Below, one piece after another: positions 9,819 to 20,173 of a stretch of 43,419 bases of DNA. The notes below the pieces were generated by a model. It saw only the letters and a program-made list of their open reading frames with translations, did not search any database and had not been told where the DNA came from. Both the position numbers and the translations under genes were made by a program. This stretch comes from an uncultured Spirochaetia bacterium. GTDB lineage: Bacteria; Spirochaetota; Brachyspiria; Brachyspirales; Brachyspiraceae. The DNA is taken from assembly GCA_947040945.1 (NCBI GenBank), contig CAMRCO010000006.1:1-43419 (forward strand), in the 5' to 3' direction. Positions within the stretch are counted from its first letter, which is position 1; each line of letters opens with the position of its first letter.

Positions 9819-10778
9819 TTATTTTATTTCAGAATAAATTGTAACTGCTACTTTTTCTTTTTCTTCTACAACCCACTTTACAAAAGCTTCACGAGACCTC
9901 TCTTCAGAAAGAAAAGACTTCACACGACTTCTTATGCTACTTTGATCTTTTTCTATACTTGTAACTTTAACTATCCAAAATCCACTACCAACAGTTTCTT
10001 TAACCGCACTTACAGTTCCAACTTTCGAACCATTTTTTACTAAATTAAGCCCATGAGTAATGTGTAAAGGCATATTTCTTTGGGATAAATCTCCTAACAA
10101 ATTATAACCTAAGTCTCCACCATATTTTTTAGTTTTTGCATCATCACTATGAGTTTTTGCAAGCTCTTCAAAGTCAGCACCTTTTAAAGCACTTGTACGA
10201 ACACGAGCAGCAATGTCTCCTTTTCGTCCTTTTTCTGTAAATGTTTTTGCTTTAAAAAATATCCATGAAAGACGAACTATAGTGTCTCCTTCAAACTTAG
10301 CTTTATTTTTAATTGATTGTGACTCATAAAACTTATCAGCCTCAGCATCAGTAATCACAGGAGGAGTTACTACAGTGCTATACAAACTCTCCATAGCTAT
10401 TTGTTTTTTGATAACAAGCCTATACTCATCAAAAGGTATTCCACTAGCCTCAATTTCTTTTATAAACTGATCTTTGCTAAGATTATACTGCTTAGCCATA
10501 GACTCTATTCTAGTTTCAACATCTTTATCTTCAATTTCATAATTAAGCTCTTCAAGTTTCGCATACATTATATGCTCTTCTAAAATATCATCATAAATAT
10601 CTTTGTCCGATATTTTTCGTCCTTGAGATTGTGCTGATAAGAACTTTTTTCTTTTCATAAAATCATCACTCGTTATAGGAGTTGCCCCAATAACAGCAAC
10701 AATAGTATTAACAACTTCCGCCATCAAAACATTATTAACAAAAAAAGTCATCAAAATAAAAACAAATATTTTCTTCAT
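9819..10778 (-). CDS. SurA-like periplasmic peptidyl-prolyl isomerase/chaperone (PpiC rotamase)
   Basis: Signal peptide; SurA N-terminal-like VVNTIVAVIGATPITSDDFMKRK; parvulin motif ALKGADFEELAKTHSDDAKTKKYGGDLGY. Confidence 0.85.
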   Translation of the reverse strand: MKKIFVFILMTFFVNNVLMAEVVNTIVAVIGATPITSDDFMKRKKFLSAQSQGRKISDKDIYDDILEEHIMYAKLEELNYEIEDKDVETRIESMAKQYNLSKDQFIKEIEASGIPFDEYRLVIKKQIAMESLYSTVVTPPVITDAEADKFYESQSIKNKAKFEGDTIVRLSWIFFKAKTFTEKGRKGDIAARVRTSALKGADFEELAKTHSDDAKTKKYGGDLGYNLLGDLSQRNMPLHITHGLNLVKNGSKVGTVSAVKETVGSGFWIVKVTSIEKDQSSIRSRVKSFLSEERSREAFVKWVVEEKEKVAVTIYSEIK

Positions 10779-10800
10779 CACAATAGTATACTCCAAAAAA

Positions 10801-11895
10801 CTATAATAAACTATCTATAACTTTTTTACTTAAATTATAACGCTGAACTATAGAGTCAATTTCTAAATATTCTCTTTCACTATGAAGCTCTCCTCCAACA
10901 GGACCTGCCCCATCAACTACAGCAACATTAAGTCCACCTAAAATATTAGCATCAGACCCACCACCAGTACTCTCCCAGTCGCAGTTTATAGACATTTCTT
11001 TTTTTACTTTATCATAAATCTCTATAAGTTTTTTTGTATTCTCATTCACAAACAAAGGCGTCGACTGACTAGAATCTACTATCTCAACTTTTATATCCTT
11101 CAAATGAGGATTTTTAATTAAGTCCTCTACTTTAGCCTTAACTTTCTCAAAAAAATTAATATCAAAACTTCGAGCCTCAAAAGAAATACTCGCATAGTCA
11201 GGCACTACATTTAATGCAGTACCGCCATTAATAATACCAATATTAAGAGAATTATTATTGACAAGATCGCTAAGTTTAGAAAGCTCTAAAGCCCAATAAG
11301 CAGCCTCTACATTGGCACTAATTCCATCTTGAGGATTAACTCCTGCATGAGCTGTTTTACCCTTAAAAGAAACTTTACAATGAAGTATACCTTTTCTTTC
11401 TTTAACCATATTTCCATTTTTACGAGCAGGCTCAAAAACAAAAGCATATTTACTTTTTTTGCCCATCTCATATATTATGTCATGTGAACACTCAGAACCT
11501 ATTTCTTCATCACTATTATAAATTACGCATATATTTTTATCTGAATCTTTTAGCTTCGACACAATTTCATGAATCATAAGACAGCCCGACTTCATATCAA
11601 TAACACCTGCCCCATAAGCACGATTTTCTTTAATAGTAAATGGTCTTGATGTGGCTGTTCCTTTAGGAAATACTGTATCAAGATGCCCTACAAATAAAAA
11701 GTCAATATCATCACTTTCTCTATTTTTAATTATAAGATATGGATTACTTTTATCTTTATTTCCAACTTCTGTAATAAAGCCTGTATATAAATTTTGAAAA
11801 AATGCTATAATCTCATCAATACCGTCCCTACATTCGCTTCCTGAATCAATATTAACTATAGTCTCAAGATTCTTTAAATAATTATCAATATTCAT
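10801..11895 (-). CDS. M20-family metallopeptidase (carboxypeptidase G2-like)
   Basis: DFLFVGHLDTVFPKGTATSRPF, YGAGVIDMKSGCLM, NSDEEIGSECS, STGGGSDAN. Confidence 0.9.
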   Translation of the reverse strand: MNIDNYLKNLETIVNIDSGSECRDGIDEIIAFFQNLYTGFITEVGNKDKSNPYLIIKNRESDDIDFLFVGHLDTVFPKGTATSRPFTIKENRAYGAGVIDMKSGCLMIHEIVSKLKDSDKNICVIYNSDEEIGSECSHDIIYEMGKKSKYAFVFEPARKNGNMVKERKGILHCKVSFKGKTAHAGVNPQDGISANVEAAYWALELSKLSDLVNNNSLNIGIINGGTALNVVPDYASISFEARSFDINFFEKVKAKVEDLIKNPHLKDIKVEIVDSSQSTPLFVNENTKKLIEIYDKVKKEMSINCDWESTGGGSDANILGGLNVAVVDGAGPVGGELHSEREYLEIDSIVQRYNLSKKVIDSLL

Positions 11896-11923
11896 GCAAT
11901 CACTCCATAAAAAAATATTTAAT

Positions 11924-12084
11924 TTACATCAGCTCTCTACCGTCAGCATCACGCATAGCTCCTATGAGTATAAGAACAACATCAACTATGACTCCTATAA
12001 CAAAAAAGCCACCAGTACATAAATATAGTATACCCCGACAATGTTTTTCCTAAATAAAATCTATTTTTATTGATACCTAAATCT
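11924..12084 (-). pseudogene. Frameshifted, N-terminally truncated TM2-domain protein remnant
   Basis: Minus strand reads DLGINKNRFYLGK, then a one-base frame change in the A run, then H-CRGILYLCTGGFFVIGVIVDVVLILIGAMRDADGRELM-stop, which matches the TM2 pattern (G..RFYLGK...GILYL.TGG..GIG...D..LIL.G). Confidence 0.75.
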
Positions 12085-12948
12085 ATTCTTTTCTATAAAT
12101 TTTATTAAGTCCTTATGACATTCATACTGAACTTTTGGAAGTGGTTTTTCTAAAAGCAAATCACATCCAAACTTCTTAGCATATTCATTATACGCCATAC
12201 GAAGCAAATATTCAAGGTTTATCGTGTCAAGTATGTTATAATGTATTAGTGTATCAAGAGCTCGTCTGTCTCTTGTAGTTTTATAGTACTTCCAAAGTAG
12301 CACTGCTGTATATCCTGTAACCCCTGTCATATCATCGCCTCGACTCAAACCAATATCAATTTCAATTTTTTTAAGCCCACCAGTATACCCTAAGTCTTTA
12401 AGCAAAAATCTTAAATCTACTTGATGAATAGCAAACTCTCTATCAAAATATCTCTCTAAAAAAGGCATGTCAAAACAGCTACCATTGAATGTTACAACAA
12501 GTGAGAAGTTTTTAATATAATCTATAAAATCATTTTCATTCTCTTCATAAACAAAAACTCTAACTTCTTTCCCGTCATAACAACCTATAACAGTGATGTG
12601 GTCATCAGCAGGCTTAACCCCTGTCGTTTCAATATCTAAAAATAATGTTTTACTCTCGATGAAAGGGTAAACTCTATACTTATGAAACTTCTCAAGCCTA
12701 TCTAAAAAATAATTATAATTTTTTTTATTAAAATTCTTTACTGTTCTTGGAAGCTCTTTTTTTAAGGTATCTCTCATACTTTTAGGCATAGCATAATAAT
12801 TCATATCAGACAAAACGGACTGCCAATCAGTAATCCCTTCTTGCCATAATCCTTCTTCTTTTTTTAAGCTAATACGATTTATATGTGAGTATGTTTTTTC
12901 AAGTAAAGTCATAAAAAAGTCTAGCCTATTTCCTTTTCCATTTAACAC
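12067..12948 (-). CDS. YprB-like ribonuclease H-like / DEDD exonuclease domain protein
   Basis: LFLDIETTGVKPADDHITVIGCYDG, LVVTFNGSCFDMPFLERYF, HYNILDTINLEYL. Confidence 0.85.
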   Translation of the reverse strand: MLNGKGNRLDFFMTLLEKTYSHINRISLKKEEGLWQEGITDWQSVLSDMNYYAMPKSMRDTLKKELPRTVKNFNKKNYNYFLDRLEKFHKYRVYPFIESKTLFLDIETTGVKPADDHITVIGCYDGKEVRVFVYEENENDFIDYIKNFSLVVTFNGSCFDMPFLERYFDREFAIHQVDLRFLLKDLGYTGGLKKIEIDIGLSRGDDMTGVTGYTAVLLWKYYKTTRDRRALDTLIHYNILDTINLEYLLRMAYNEYAKKFGCDLLLEKPLPKVQYECHKDLIKFIEKNRFRYQ

Positions 12949-14335
12949 CTTCAGGAGTGTCTATGAGTTCAATACCTTTAGAAAGTAAAGCATCTCTTAT
13001 CTCATCGGATGTTTTATAGTCTTTATTTTTACGAGCAGATATGCGTTGTTCTATAAGACTCTCTATTTCTGCCTCAAGTATATCATTATTTTCATCTAAA
13101 TTAAAGCAACCTATAATATCATTCACTCTCTTAAAAAATGAAAGCAAATTACTTTTTGTATTTATAGTTATTTTATCAAAGCTTAAGTTTAGTGTTTTGA
13201 TAAGCCCAAACATAACACCCAAAGCCTCTGATATATTTAAGTCATCATATATAGATGCTGAAAAAGCCTCATTTGCTTGTTTTACTTCAGCATTTACAAA
13301 GTCGTCATCACCATTTTCATTTTCTATATCTTTCACTCTAAACAAAAAGTCATTAACTCTTGAGACGGCACTAAATGCTTGCTCAATGCCTTCAAGTGTG
13401 AAGTTTAGCTGTTTTCTGTAATGAGATGTCATAAGTGAATATCTGATAGCGATTGGCGAAAAACCTTTCTCTAGCAGGTCACGCAAAGTATAGAAGTTTC
13501 CTTTCGATTTAGACATTTTCTCACCATTAACAATTAAATGCTCACAGTGAAGCCAGTAGTTTACAAACTTTTCATTAAATGCACATTCATTTTGAGCTAT
13601 TTCATTTTCGTGATGAGGAAACTTATTATCAACCCCACCAGTATGTATGTCGAAGTGTCTCGCTAAATGTTTACTACTCATAGCAGAACATTCAATATGC
13701 CAACCCGGTCGCCCCTTACCAAAAGGAGAATCCCAAAACACATCGCCATCTTGAGGAGTATATGCTTTCCACAAAACAAAATCACTAGCATTCTCTTTTT
13801 CATACTCATCTGATGACACTCGACCTGATGCTCCTTCTCTAAGCACTTGTTTATCAAGACCAGCAAGTGTTCCGTATTCCTCAAATGTTTGTATCTTAAA
13901 ATAAATTGAGCCTTCCGACTCATACGTATGCCCACCACTCTCAAGCAATTTGATAATATCTATCATTTCTTCAATGTGGTCGGTTGCCGCAGGATAGAGC
14001 GATGCAGGTTTAATTTTAAGTAAATTAATATCACTAAAAAAAGCATCCTTATATATTTCAGTATAATCCTTAAGCGACATATTATTTTCTCTACAATTCT
14101 TAATAGTCTTGTCATCAACATCAGTAAGGTTCATTATAAAGCGAACACTATACCCATAGTCAATGAGAACCCTATGAAGAATATCACTAAAAATATAAGC
14201 CCTAAAGTTTCCAATATGAGCATAGTTATATATAGTCGGTCCACACGAATACATACCTACCTTGCCATTTTCTATAGGTTTAAACTCTTCTTTTTTCTTT
14301 GTAAGAGAGTTATAAAGAAAAATACTACTATTCAT
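12926..14335 (-). CDS. cysS: Cysteinyl-tRNA synthetase
   Basis: YSCGPTIYNYAHIGNFRAYIFSDIL, GWHIECSAMSSKHLARHFDIHTGGVDNKFPHHENEIAQ, KMSKSKGN. SD AAGGA upstream of ATG 14335. Confidence 0.95.
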   Translation of the reverse strand: MNSSIFLYNSLTKKKEEFKPIENGKVGMYSCGPTIYNYAHIGNFRAYIFSDILHRVLIDYGYSVRFIMNLTDVDDKTIKNCRENNMSLKDYTEIYKDAFFSDINLLKIKPASLYPAATDHIEEMIDIIKLLESGGHTYESEGSIYFKIQTFEEYGTLAGLDKQVLREGASGRVSSDEYEKENASDFVLWKAYTPQDGDVFWDSPFGKGRPGWHIECSAMSSKHLARHFDIHTGGVDNKFPHHENEIAQNECAFNEKFVNYWLHCEHLIVNGEKMSKSKGNFYTLRDLLEKGFSPIAIRYSLMTSHYRKQLNFTLEGIEQAFSAVSRVNDFLFRVKDIENENGDDDFVNAEVKQANEAFSASIYDDLNISEALGVMFGLIKTLNLSFDKITINTKSNLLSFFKRVNDIIGCFNLDENNDILEAEIESLIEQRISARKNKDYKTSDEIRDALLSKGIELIDTPEGVKWKRK

Positions 14336-14629
14336 AAATTCTATCCTTTTATAAGTTAACAATTTAACTTTAAGAGTCGCTTTTGTCAAGATTATTTTTC
14401 ATATAATTCTAATTTAATTATAAATATATAGTAATTTACAATATTAGATGAACATTACAATACTCCAAAAAGTAACATACGTGCTTAAAACAGCAATATT
14501 TGAGTTTCCATTTATTGGATTTGTAAGCGATGTCTACAAACACTTTACTTTAAATATGTTGCACTATACAATAATTTTGATATTCATAGCAAAAATATCA
14601 AATAAATCATATCCTTATAAGGAGATTTA

Positions 14630-15331
14630 GTGAATATGAAAGAACGCCTTATTGTGGCACTCGATTTTGACACACAAGAAAAAGCAGAACAGATGATAGA
14701 AAAGCTTGGCGATTCTGTTATTTTTTATAAAGTGGGTTTGGAGTTATTCCTAAACTCAGCAGGGTCTATACTTAAAACACTCTCTTCACTAAACAAGAAA
14801 GTTTTCCTCGACCTTAAATTCCATGACATACCAAACACGGTGGCAGCAGCCTCTCGTTTTGCAGCAAAAGATAAATCTATAAGTATGTTTAATGTACATT
14901 CTTCAGGTTGCTCTGAAATGATAAAACAAGCTGTAAAGGCTAAAAGACCTGACCAAACTCTAATTGCCGTAACCGCACTCACATCATTAGATGACGATGA
15001 CATTAAAGAGTATTTCCACACAAGCCTTAAGACCTCTGAGTTCGCATTAAACCTCGCTAAGGAAACAAAAAAAGCAGGAGCTGATGGAGTTGTTTGTTCA
15101 GCATTAGAAGCGTCTATTATTAAAGGATCTTGTGGATCTGACTTCATAACAGTGTGTCCCGGGATAAGGTTTACTGAAACAAGTGATATGGGGGATCAAA
15201 AAAGAGTATTAACCCCTAACGAAGCTATACAAAATGGGGCTGATTATCTTGTTGTGGGTCGCCCTATTACAGAGGCTAAAAATCCTAAGGAAGCGGCAGA
15301 AATGATGCTTAAAGAAATGATGAAGGATTAA
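14630..15331 (+). CDS. pyrF: Orotidine 5'-phosphate decarboxylase (GTG start, or ATG 14636)
   Basis: LIVALDFDTQEKAEQMIEKLG, VFLDLKFHDIPNTV, VCPGIRF, NGADYLVVGRPIT. Confidence 0.95.
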   Translation: MNMKERLIVALDFDTQEKAEQMIEKLGDSVIFYKVGLELFLNSAGSILKTLSSLNKKVFLDLKFHDIPNTVAAASRFAAKDKSISMFNVHSSGCSEMIKQAVKAKRPDQTLIAVTALTSLDDDDIKEYFHTSLKTSEFALNLAKETKKAGADGVVCSALEASIIKGSCGSDFITVCPGIRFTETSDMGDQKRVLTPNEAIQNGADYLVVGRPITEAKNPKEAAEMMLKEMMKD

Positions 15332-15375
15332 ATTAAGACTTACTAACAGAGAAATATACATTAAGGAATTATATT

Positions 15376-15996
15376 ATGAACGATAATGCTTTAACTATAG
15401 CAAGCATTCTTCTTGAAACAAAAGCAGTTAAACTGTCTGTAGAAAACTACTTCACATATTCTTCTGGCATTAAAAGCCCTATTTATTGCGACAATAGGTT
15501 TTTACTTGGTTTCCCAAAAGCTCGTACCACTATCATTAATGCTTTCACAGAAAATGAAAAAATACAAGAAGCTGAAATTATTGTAGGAACAGCCACAGCA
15601 GGAATACCTTGGGCATCAATTATTGCTCACAATTTAGGCAAACCACTTGCTTATGTACGTTCAGAGGCTAAAAAACATGGAACTACTAAATCTGTGGAAG
15701 GGGCTATTGTAAAAGGAAAAAAAGTAGTTATTATTGAAGACCTTATTTCTACTGGTGGAAGCTCTAAAAAAGTATTAGATAATTTAATTTTAGAAGAAGC
15801 AATAGTAACATCAATTGTCGCAATTTTCTCTTATGAGTTTAGTGAAATCAGCACAATTTTTGGAGACACTCCTTTTTACTCATTAAGCAATTTCACAACA
15901 CTTCTTAAAGTAGCTGAGGACACAAAAGCACTTTCTAAAGAAGAATGCGAAATAGCAAGCAAATGGAATAAGTCCCCACACACATGGAAAATATAA
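15376..15996 (+). CDS. pyrE: Orotate phosphoribosyltransferase
   Basis: SSGIKSPIYCDNRFLLGFPKAR, PRTase loop KKVVIIEDLISTGGSSKKVLD. Confidence 0.95.
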   Translation: MNDNALTIASILLETKAVKLSVENYFTYSSGIKSPIYCDNRFLLGFPKARTTIINAFTENEKIQEAEIIVGTATAGIPWASIIAHNLGKPLAYVRSEAKKHGTTKSVEGAIVKGKKVVIIEDLISTGGSSKKVLDNLILEEAIVTSIVAIFSYEFSEISTIFGDTPFYSLSNFTTLLKVAEDTKALSKEECEIASKWNKSPHTWKI

Positions 15997-16004
15997 GCTA
16001 TGAC

Positions 16005-17600
16005 TTAATATAATAATTTCTTTAATGCATCTCTTACAGAATTTTCTCCATTAATTAGCATTAAAAAATAGTTTTCTACCTTACTCGCAAGCCCCACTTT
16101 ATAAAGGTTCACCCCAAATATTGAAGCATCTGACAATATAGGTTTTAATTTATCACCAACATCAGTGTCCCCCAAATGAATATCTTTTATATATTCACAA
16201 AGTTCATCAAGTCTTGGGTCAGGACTTAATAGAATAGCATTACCATTGTCATCAATACCCATTAAATATCTTATCCAAGCAGCAAAAACAAAAGGAATAT
16301 ATACAAGGTCAGAGGCTTTTTTTGTTTCATCAATTTCGTATGCCTTAATAGTTTCACCAAAACGTATAGGCATTTTTTGAGAAGTATCACTTGCTATACG
16401 CATAGGCCCATCTGGCATATAAGGATTTGGTAAGCGAATATTAATAACCTCATCAATAAACTTTTTGGGGTCAATTATTTTAGGATCAACTACAACAGGA
16501 AGCCCTTCTTTATACCCAATATTTTTAATAAGTGTAAGCAAGTCATTGTCTTTCATCTCTTCAGAAATTAATTTATACCCAAGCAAATGTCCAAAAATAG
16601 CGAGTGTTGTATGAAGTGGATTCAGACAAGTGCATACTTTCATTTTTTCTATTTTATCAATTGTGTCTCTATCACTAAACAAAACCCCTACTCTCTCAAG
16701 TGGAGGTCTTCCATTTGTAAACTTATCTTCAATTGCTAGATATTCAAGCTCTTCTGCATTCGCAAAAATTGAGGCATAAGAATTTTTATTTGTAACAATA
16801 ATATCAGTGTTTTCTATTCCATCATTTTTAATAATATCTCTAACAATTTCTGAAGGTCTTGGTGTAATTTTGTCTATCATACTCCAAGTGCAATATATAA
16901 GTTTTTCATTATTAATATAATCTATAAAATCATTTGGAACAAAACCATTTTCGACCCATGCATTAGCAAATACTTTTACAGCACTGTGTAAAACACTTCC
17001 ATTGTGGCTATAATTATCAAGACTTACAAGAGTAACAGGAAGTTTATTCGCCTTAAAACGTATATAACAAAGATATGATAAAAATCCCATAAGTGTCTTT
17101 TGTTCAGGCACAAAGTTCTTAAAGTCATGCAATGTGTCTTCTAAATATTCGCCCTTAGTATTTTTTATAATATAGCCTTTTTCTGTTACGGTGAAAGTAA
17201 GCATTTGCAATGATTCACTTTCCATAATCTCTTTTAAGCGTTTAATGTCCGTCTTAGTTAAAGATTCTGTTATACTTGCTATTATATCTTTTTGAATAGT
17301 TCCAGATGATTTTAATGTGCAAGATATAGAAATATTATCAAATGGTCTATATGTTTTTTCAATAATCTCCTCATCAAATGTCTCACAAACAATTATGCCA
17401 GTGTCAGACAAACCCTCATTAAGCAGTTTTTGCTCAGCACTTGCTAAAAATGTCTTAAATATATTGCCAGCACCAAAATGAAGCCATGTAGGAGATTTTT
17501 TAGTTTTATCAATAACTTTTTGTATATCGAACTCAGGGAGTTTATAGTTCTTTTCTAGCCAAAAATCTTTTTGTTTCAGTGTCTCTAGTGAAAGTTTCAT
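16005..17600 (-). CDS. uxuB: D-mannonate oxidoreductase / fructuronate reductase (mannitol dehydrogenase family)
   Basis: WLHFGAGNIFKTFLASAEQKLL, LVSLDNYSHNGSVL, MIDKITPRPSEI; adjacent to uxuA and uxaC. Confidence 0.87.
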   Translation of the reverse strand: MKLSLETLKQKDFWLEKNYKLPEFDIQKVIDKTKKSPTWLHFGAGNIFKTFLASAEQKLLNEGLSDTGIIVCETFDEEIIEKTYRPFDNISISCTLKSSGTIQKDIIASITESLTKTDIKRLKEIMESESLQMLTFTVTEKGYIIKNTKGEYLEDTLHDFKNFVPEQKTLMGFLSYLCYIRFKANKLPVTLVSLDNYSHNGSVLHSAVKVFANAWVENGFVPNDFIDYINNEKLIYCTWSMIDKITPRPSEIVRDIIKNDGIENTDIIVTNKNSYASIFANAEELEYLAIEDKFTNGRPPLERVGVLFSDRDTIDKIEKMKVCTCLNPLHTTLAIFGHLLGYKLISEEMKDNDLLTLIKNIGYKEGLPVVVDPKIIDPKKFIDEVINIRLPNPYMPDGPMRIASDTSQKMPIRFGETIKAYEIDETKKASDLVYIPFVFAAWIRYLMGIDDNGNAILLSPDPRLDELCEYIKDIHLGDTDVGDKLKPILSDASIFGVNLYKVGLASKVENYFLMLINGENSVRDALKKLLY

Positions 17601-17621
17601 TGATTAAATCCTGTCTTATTA

Positions 17622-18683
17622 CTACTTATTATTATAAGCGTCCCATAATCCCCAAATATACATAATGCCTAATGCCCTGTCATATAGCCCATACCCAGGT
17701 CGAGCATGCTCATCCCAAATCATTCGTCCATGATCAGGTCTAACATAGCCTTTATAATTATTTTTGTAGAGTATTTTAACAATTTCAGTAATATTTATGC
17801 ATCCGTCTTCTGTACGGTGAGATACTTCATAAAACAATCCATTGTCTTCATATTTGACATTTCTTATATGCAAAAAATGTATATGTTCTAATAAGTTTTC
17901 AATTATCTTAGGCATATCATTTGTAGGAGACGCACCCAAAGAGCCTGTGCAAAGTGTAAGTCCATTTGAAGGGCTTTTAACTAAATTAACTAGACGCTGT
18001 AAATTCTTCTCACATGTCATAATACGAGGCAACCCAAAAATAGACCAAGGAGGATCATCAGGATGTATAGCCATCTTAATACCAATACTCTCAGCTACTG
18101 GTATAATAGCTTTCAGAAAATACTCAAGATTTTTCCAAAGAGCTTCCTCATCGACATTTTGATAAGCCTCTAGTGTTTGAGTAAGTTTTTCTAAACGCTC
18201 AGGCTCCCAACCGGGCAAAGTGTAACCTAATGAACCATCAGCAACAGACTTAACTATGTCATGACAACTTTTATCATCTATAAGTTTAGGGTTATAAGCT
18301 AAAGCATTAGAACCATCAGGTAAAGGCATAGCAAGATCACTTCTAAACCAATCAAAAACAGGCATGAAATTATAACAAATAACTTTAACCCCTGCTTCTG
18401 CTAAAATACGCATTGTTTCTATATATGTCTCAATATATTTATCACGTGACGGAAGCCCAAGTTTAATATCCTCATGAACATTAACACTTTCAACAACATC
18501 AATATTAAACCCGTAAGACTCAATTATTTTTTTCTCATTAAAAATTTCGTCTTTAGTCCATTTTTCACCAGCTACTTTATTATGTAAAGACCACACAATA
18601 CCCTCTACTTGAGGTATTTGTTTTATTTGTTTTAATGATACGCTATCATTTTTTTCGCCAAACCACCTAAATGTCATTTGCAT
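17622..18683 (-). CDS. uxuA: Mannonate dehydratase
   Basis: MQMTFRWFGEKNDSVSLKQIKQIPQVEGIVWSLH..., MAIHPDDPPWSIFGLPRIM, LCTGSLGA, RPDHGRMIWDE. SD AGGAG before ATG 18683. Confidence 0.95.
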   Translation of the reverse strand: MQMTFRWFGEKNDSVSLKQIKQIPQVEGIVWSLHNKVAGEKWTKDEIFNEKKIIESYGFNIDVVESVNVHEDIKLGLPSRDKYIETYIETMRILAEAGVKVICYNFMPVFDWFRSDLAMPLPDGSNALAYNPKLIDDKSCHDIVKSVADGSLGYTLPGWEPERLEKLTQTLEAYQNVDEEALWKNLEYFLKAIIPVAESIGIKMAIHPDDPPWSIFGLPRIMTCEKNLQRLVNLVKSPSNGLTLCTGSLGASPTNDMPKIIENLLEHIHFLHIRNVKYEDNGLFYEVSHRTEDGCINITEIVKILYKNNYKGYVRPDHGRMIWDEHARPGYGLYDRALGIMYIWGLWDAYNNK

Positions 18684-18739
18684 ACATTTATCTCCTTTAA
18701 AATAGTAAATTATTTTTGTATCAGACACAATATTATTTT

Positions 18740-20152
18740 TTATAAATCAAAATATTTTTTTGCATTATTATAACTTATATCTTTTACAATATTCCCTAAA
18801 AAATCAATATCATTAGCAACTTCCCCATCTTCAACCCAAGTTCCAATTATATTACAAAGTATTCTTCTAAAATACTCATGCCTAGAAAAAGATAAGAAAC
18901 TTCTTGAATCTGTAAGCATACCAATAAATCTAGAAAGTAGACCAAGATTGGCAAGTGCAATCATATGTCTCTCCATTCCATCTTTTTGATCATTAAACCA
19001 CCAGCCTGAACCGAATTGCATTTTAGATGATATACCACCTTGAAAATTCCCTATCATAGTGCCAAGAACCTCATTATCACTTGGATTAAGTGAATAAAGA
19101 ATTGTTTTAGGAAGATCCTCACTCATATTTAATGTATCAAGAAACAGAGAAAGTTCTCTCGCATAACTTCTATTGCAAATAGAATCGAAACCCGTATCAG
19201 GGCCCATAAGCTTAAACATTTTTGTATTATTATTTCTGATAACACCAATATGTATTTGCATAACCCAATTATTTTTAGCATACATTTTACCAAGCTCAAC
19301 CAACACATAACTTTTATATTCTATAATTTCATCATTTGTAAGTGATTTACCCTCTAATGCTTTCTTAAAAATGATCGCAACATCACTTTCTTTATATTCT
19401 CTTGTAAAAACAAATTGATCTAAAGCATGATCTGAAATAGTGCAACCATGATTCTTAAAATGTTCTATACGCACTTTTATAGATGAAAGTAAATCATCCA
19501 AATTAGATATATTAACAGAGCTAACATTTCCAAGACTTTCTATATAACTCTTAAAAGTTGGCATCTCAATATTAATAATTTTGTCAGGTCTCCATGAAGG
19601 AGTTACCTTACACTCAAAACCACTATCTGCTATTAACTTATGACTTGAAAGACTATCTATAGGGTCATCTGTTGTTCCAATAAACTTAACATTAAACTTT
19701 TTAATTAAGTTCTTAGTAGAAAAATCACTTTGAGAAATAATTTCATTTGACTTTTCATAAACATAATCTGAAGTTTTTGGTGTTAATAATGTATCTATAT
19801 TAAAATAACGAAGCAGTTCAAGATGTGTCCAGTGATAAAGCGGATTACCAATAGTTTCTTGAATTACATTAGCCCACATATCAAAACGTTCTTTATCATA
19901 AGAATAATTTCCTATATTCCCTGTAATTTCACTTTCTTTATAACCAGCAGTTCTAATAGCACGCCATTTATAGTGATCTTTCTCAAGCCATGCCTCTGTA
20001 ATGTTGCGATAATGTTTATCAATAGCTATTTCCTCAGAAGGCAAATGACAATGATAATCTATAATAGGCATATCTTTAGCATAATCATGATATAGTCTTT
20101 CTGCTGTTTTATTTTTAAGTAAAAAGTTATCTGTAATAAAAGTTTTCATCAT
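18740..20152 (-). CDS. uxaC: Glucuronate (uronate) isomerase
   Basis: DYHCHLPSEEIA, WEN-like N-terminal region, NPLYHWTHLELLRYFNI, QFGSGWWFNDQKDGMERHMIALANLGLLSRFIGMLTDSRSFLSFSRHEYFRRILC. Confidence 0.95.
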   Translation of the reverse strand: MMKTFITDNFLLKNKTAERLYHDYAKDMPIIDYHCHLPSEEIAIDKHYRNITEAWLEKDHYKWRAIRTAGYKESEITGNIGNYSYDKERFDMWANVIQETIGNPLYHWTHLELLRYFNIDTLLTPKTSDYVYEKSNEIISQSDFSTKNLIKKFNVKFIGTTDDPIDSLSSHKLIADSGFECKVTPSWRPDKIINIEMPTFKSYIESLGNVSSVNISNLDDLLSSIKVRIEHFKNHGCTISDHALDQFVFTREYKESDVAIIFKKALEGKSLTNDEIIEYKSYVLVELGKMYAKNNWVMQIHIGVIRNNNTKMFKLMGPDTGFDSICNRSYARELSLFLDTLNMSEDLPKTILYSLNPSDNEVLGTMIGNFQGGISSKMQFGSGWWFNDQKDGMERHMIALANLGLLSRFIGMLTDSRSFLSFSRHEYFRRILCNIIGTWVEDGEVANDIDFLGNIVKDISYNNAKKYFDL

Positions 20153-20173
20153 ACTATAATCCTTAATTTTAAT

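Noticed and set aside
13678-13944. 88-aa ORF on the minus strand within cysS
   Set aside because: Alternate-frame ORF fully inside the well-supported cysS coding frame.
14448-14630. 60-aa ORF upstream of pyrF
   Set aside because: No clear SD, low-complexity AT-rich hydrophobic composition, no recognised family. A pyr leader peptide is possible but unsupported.
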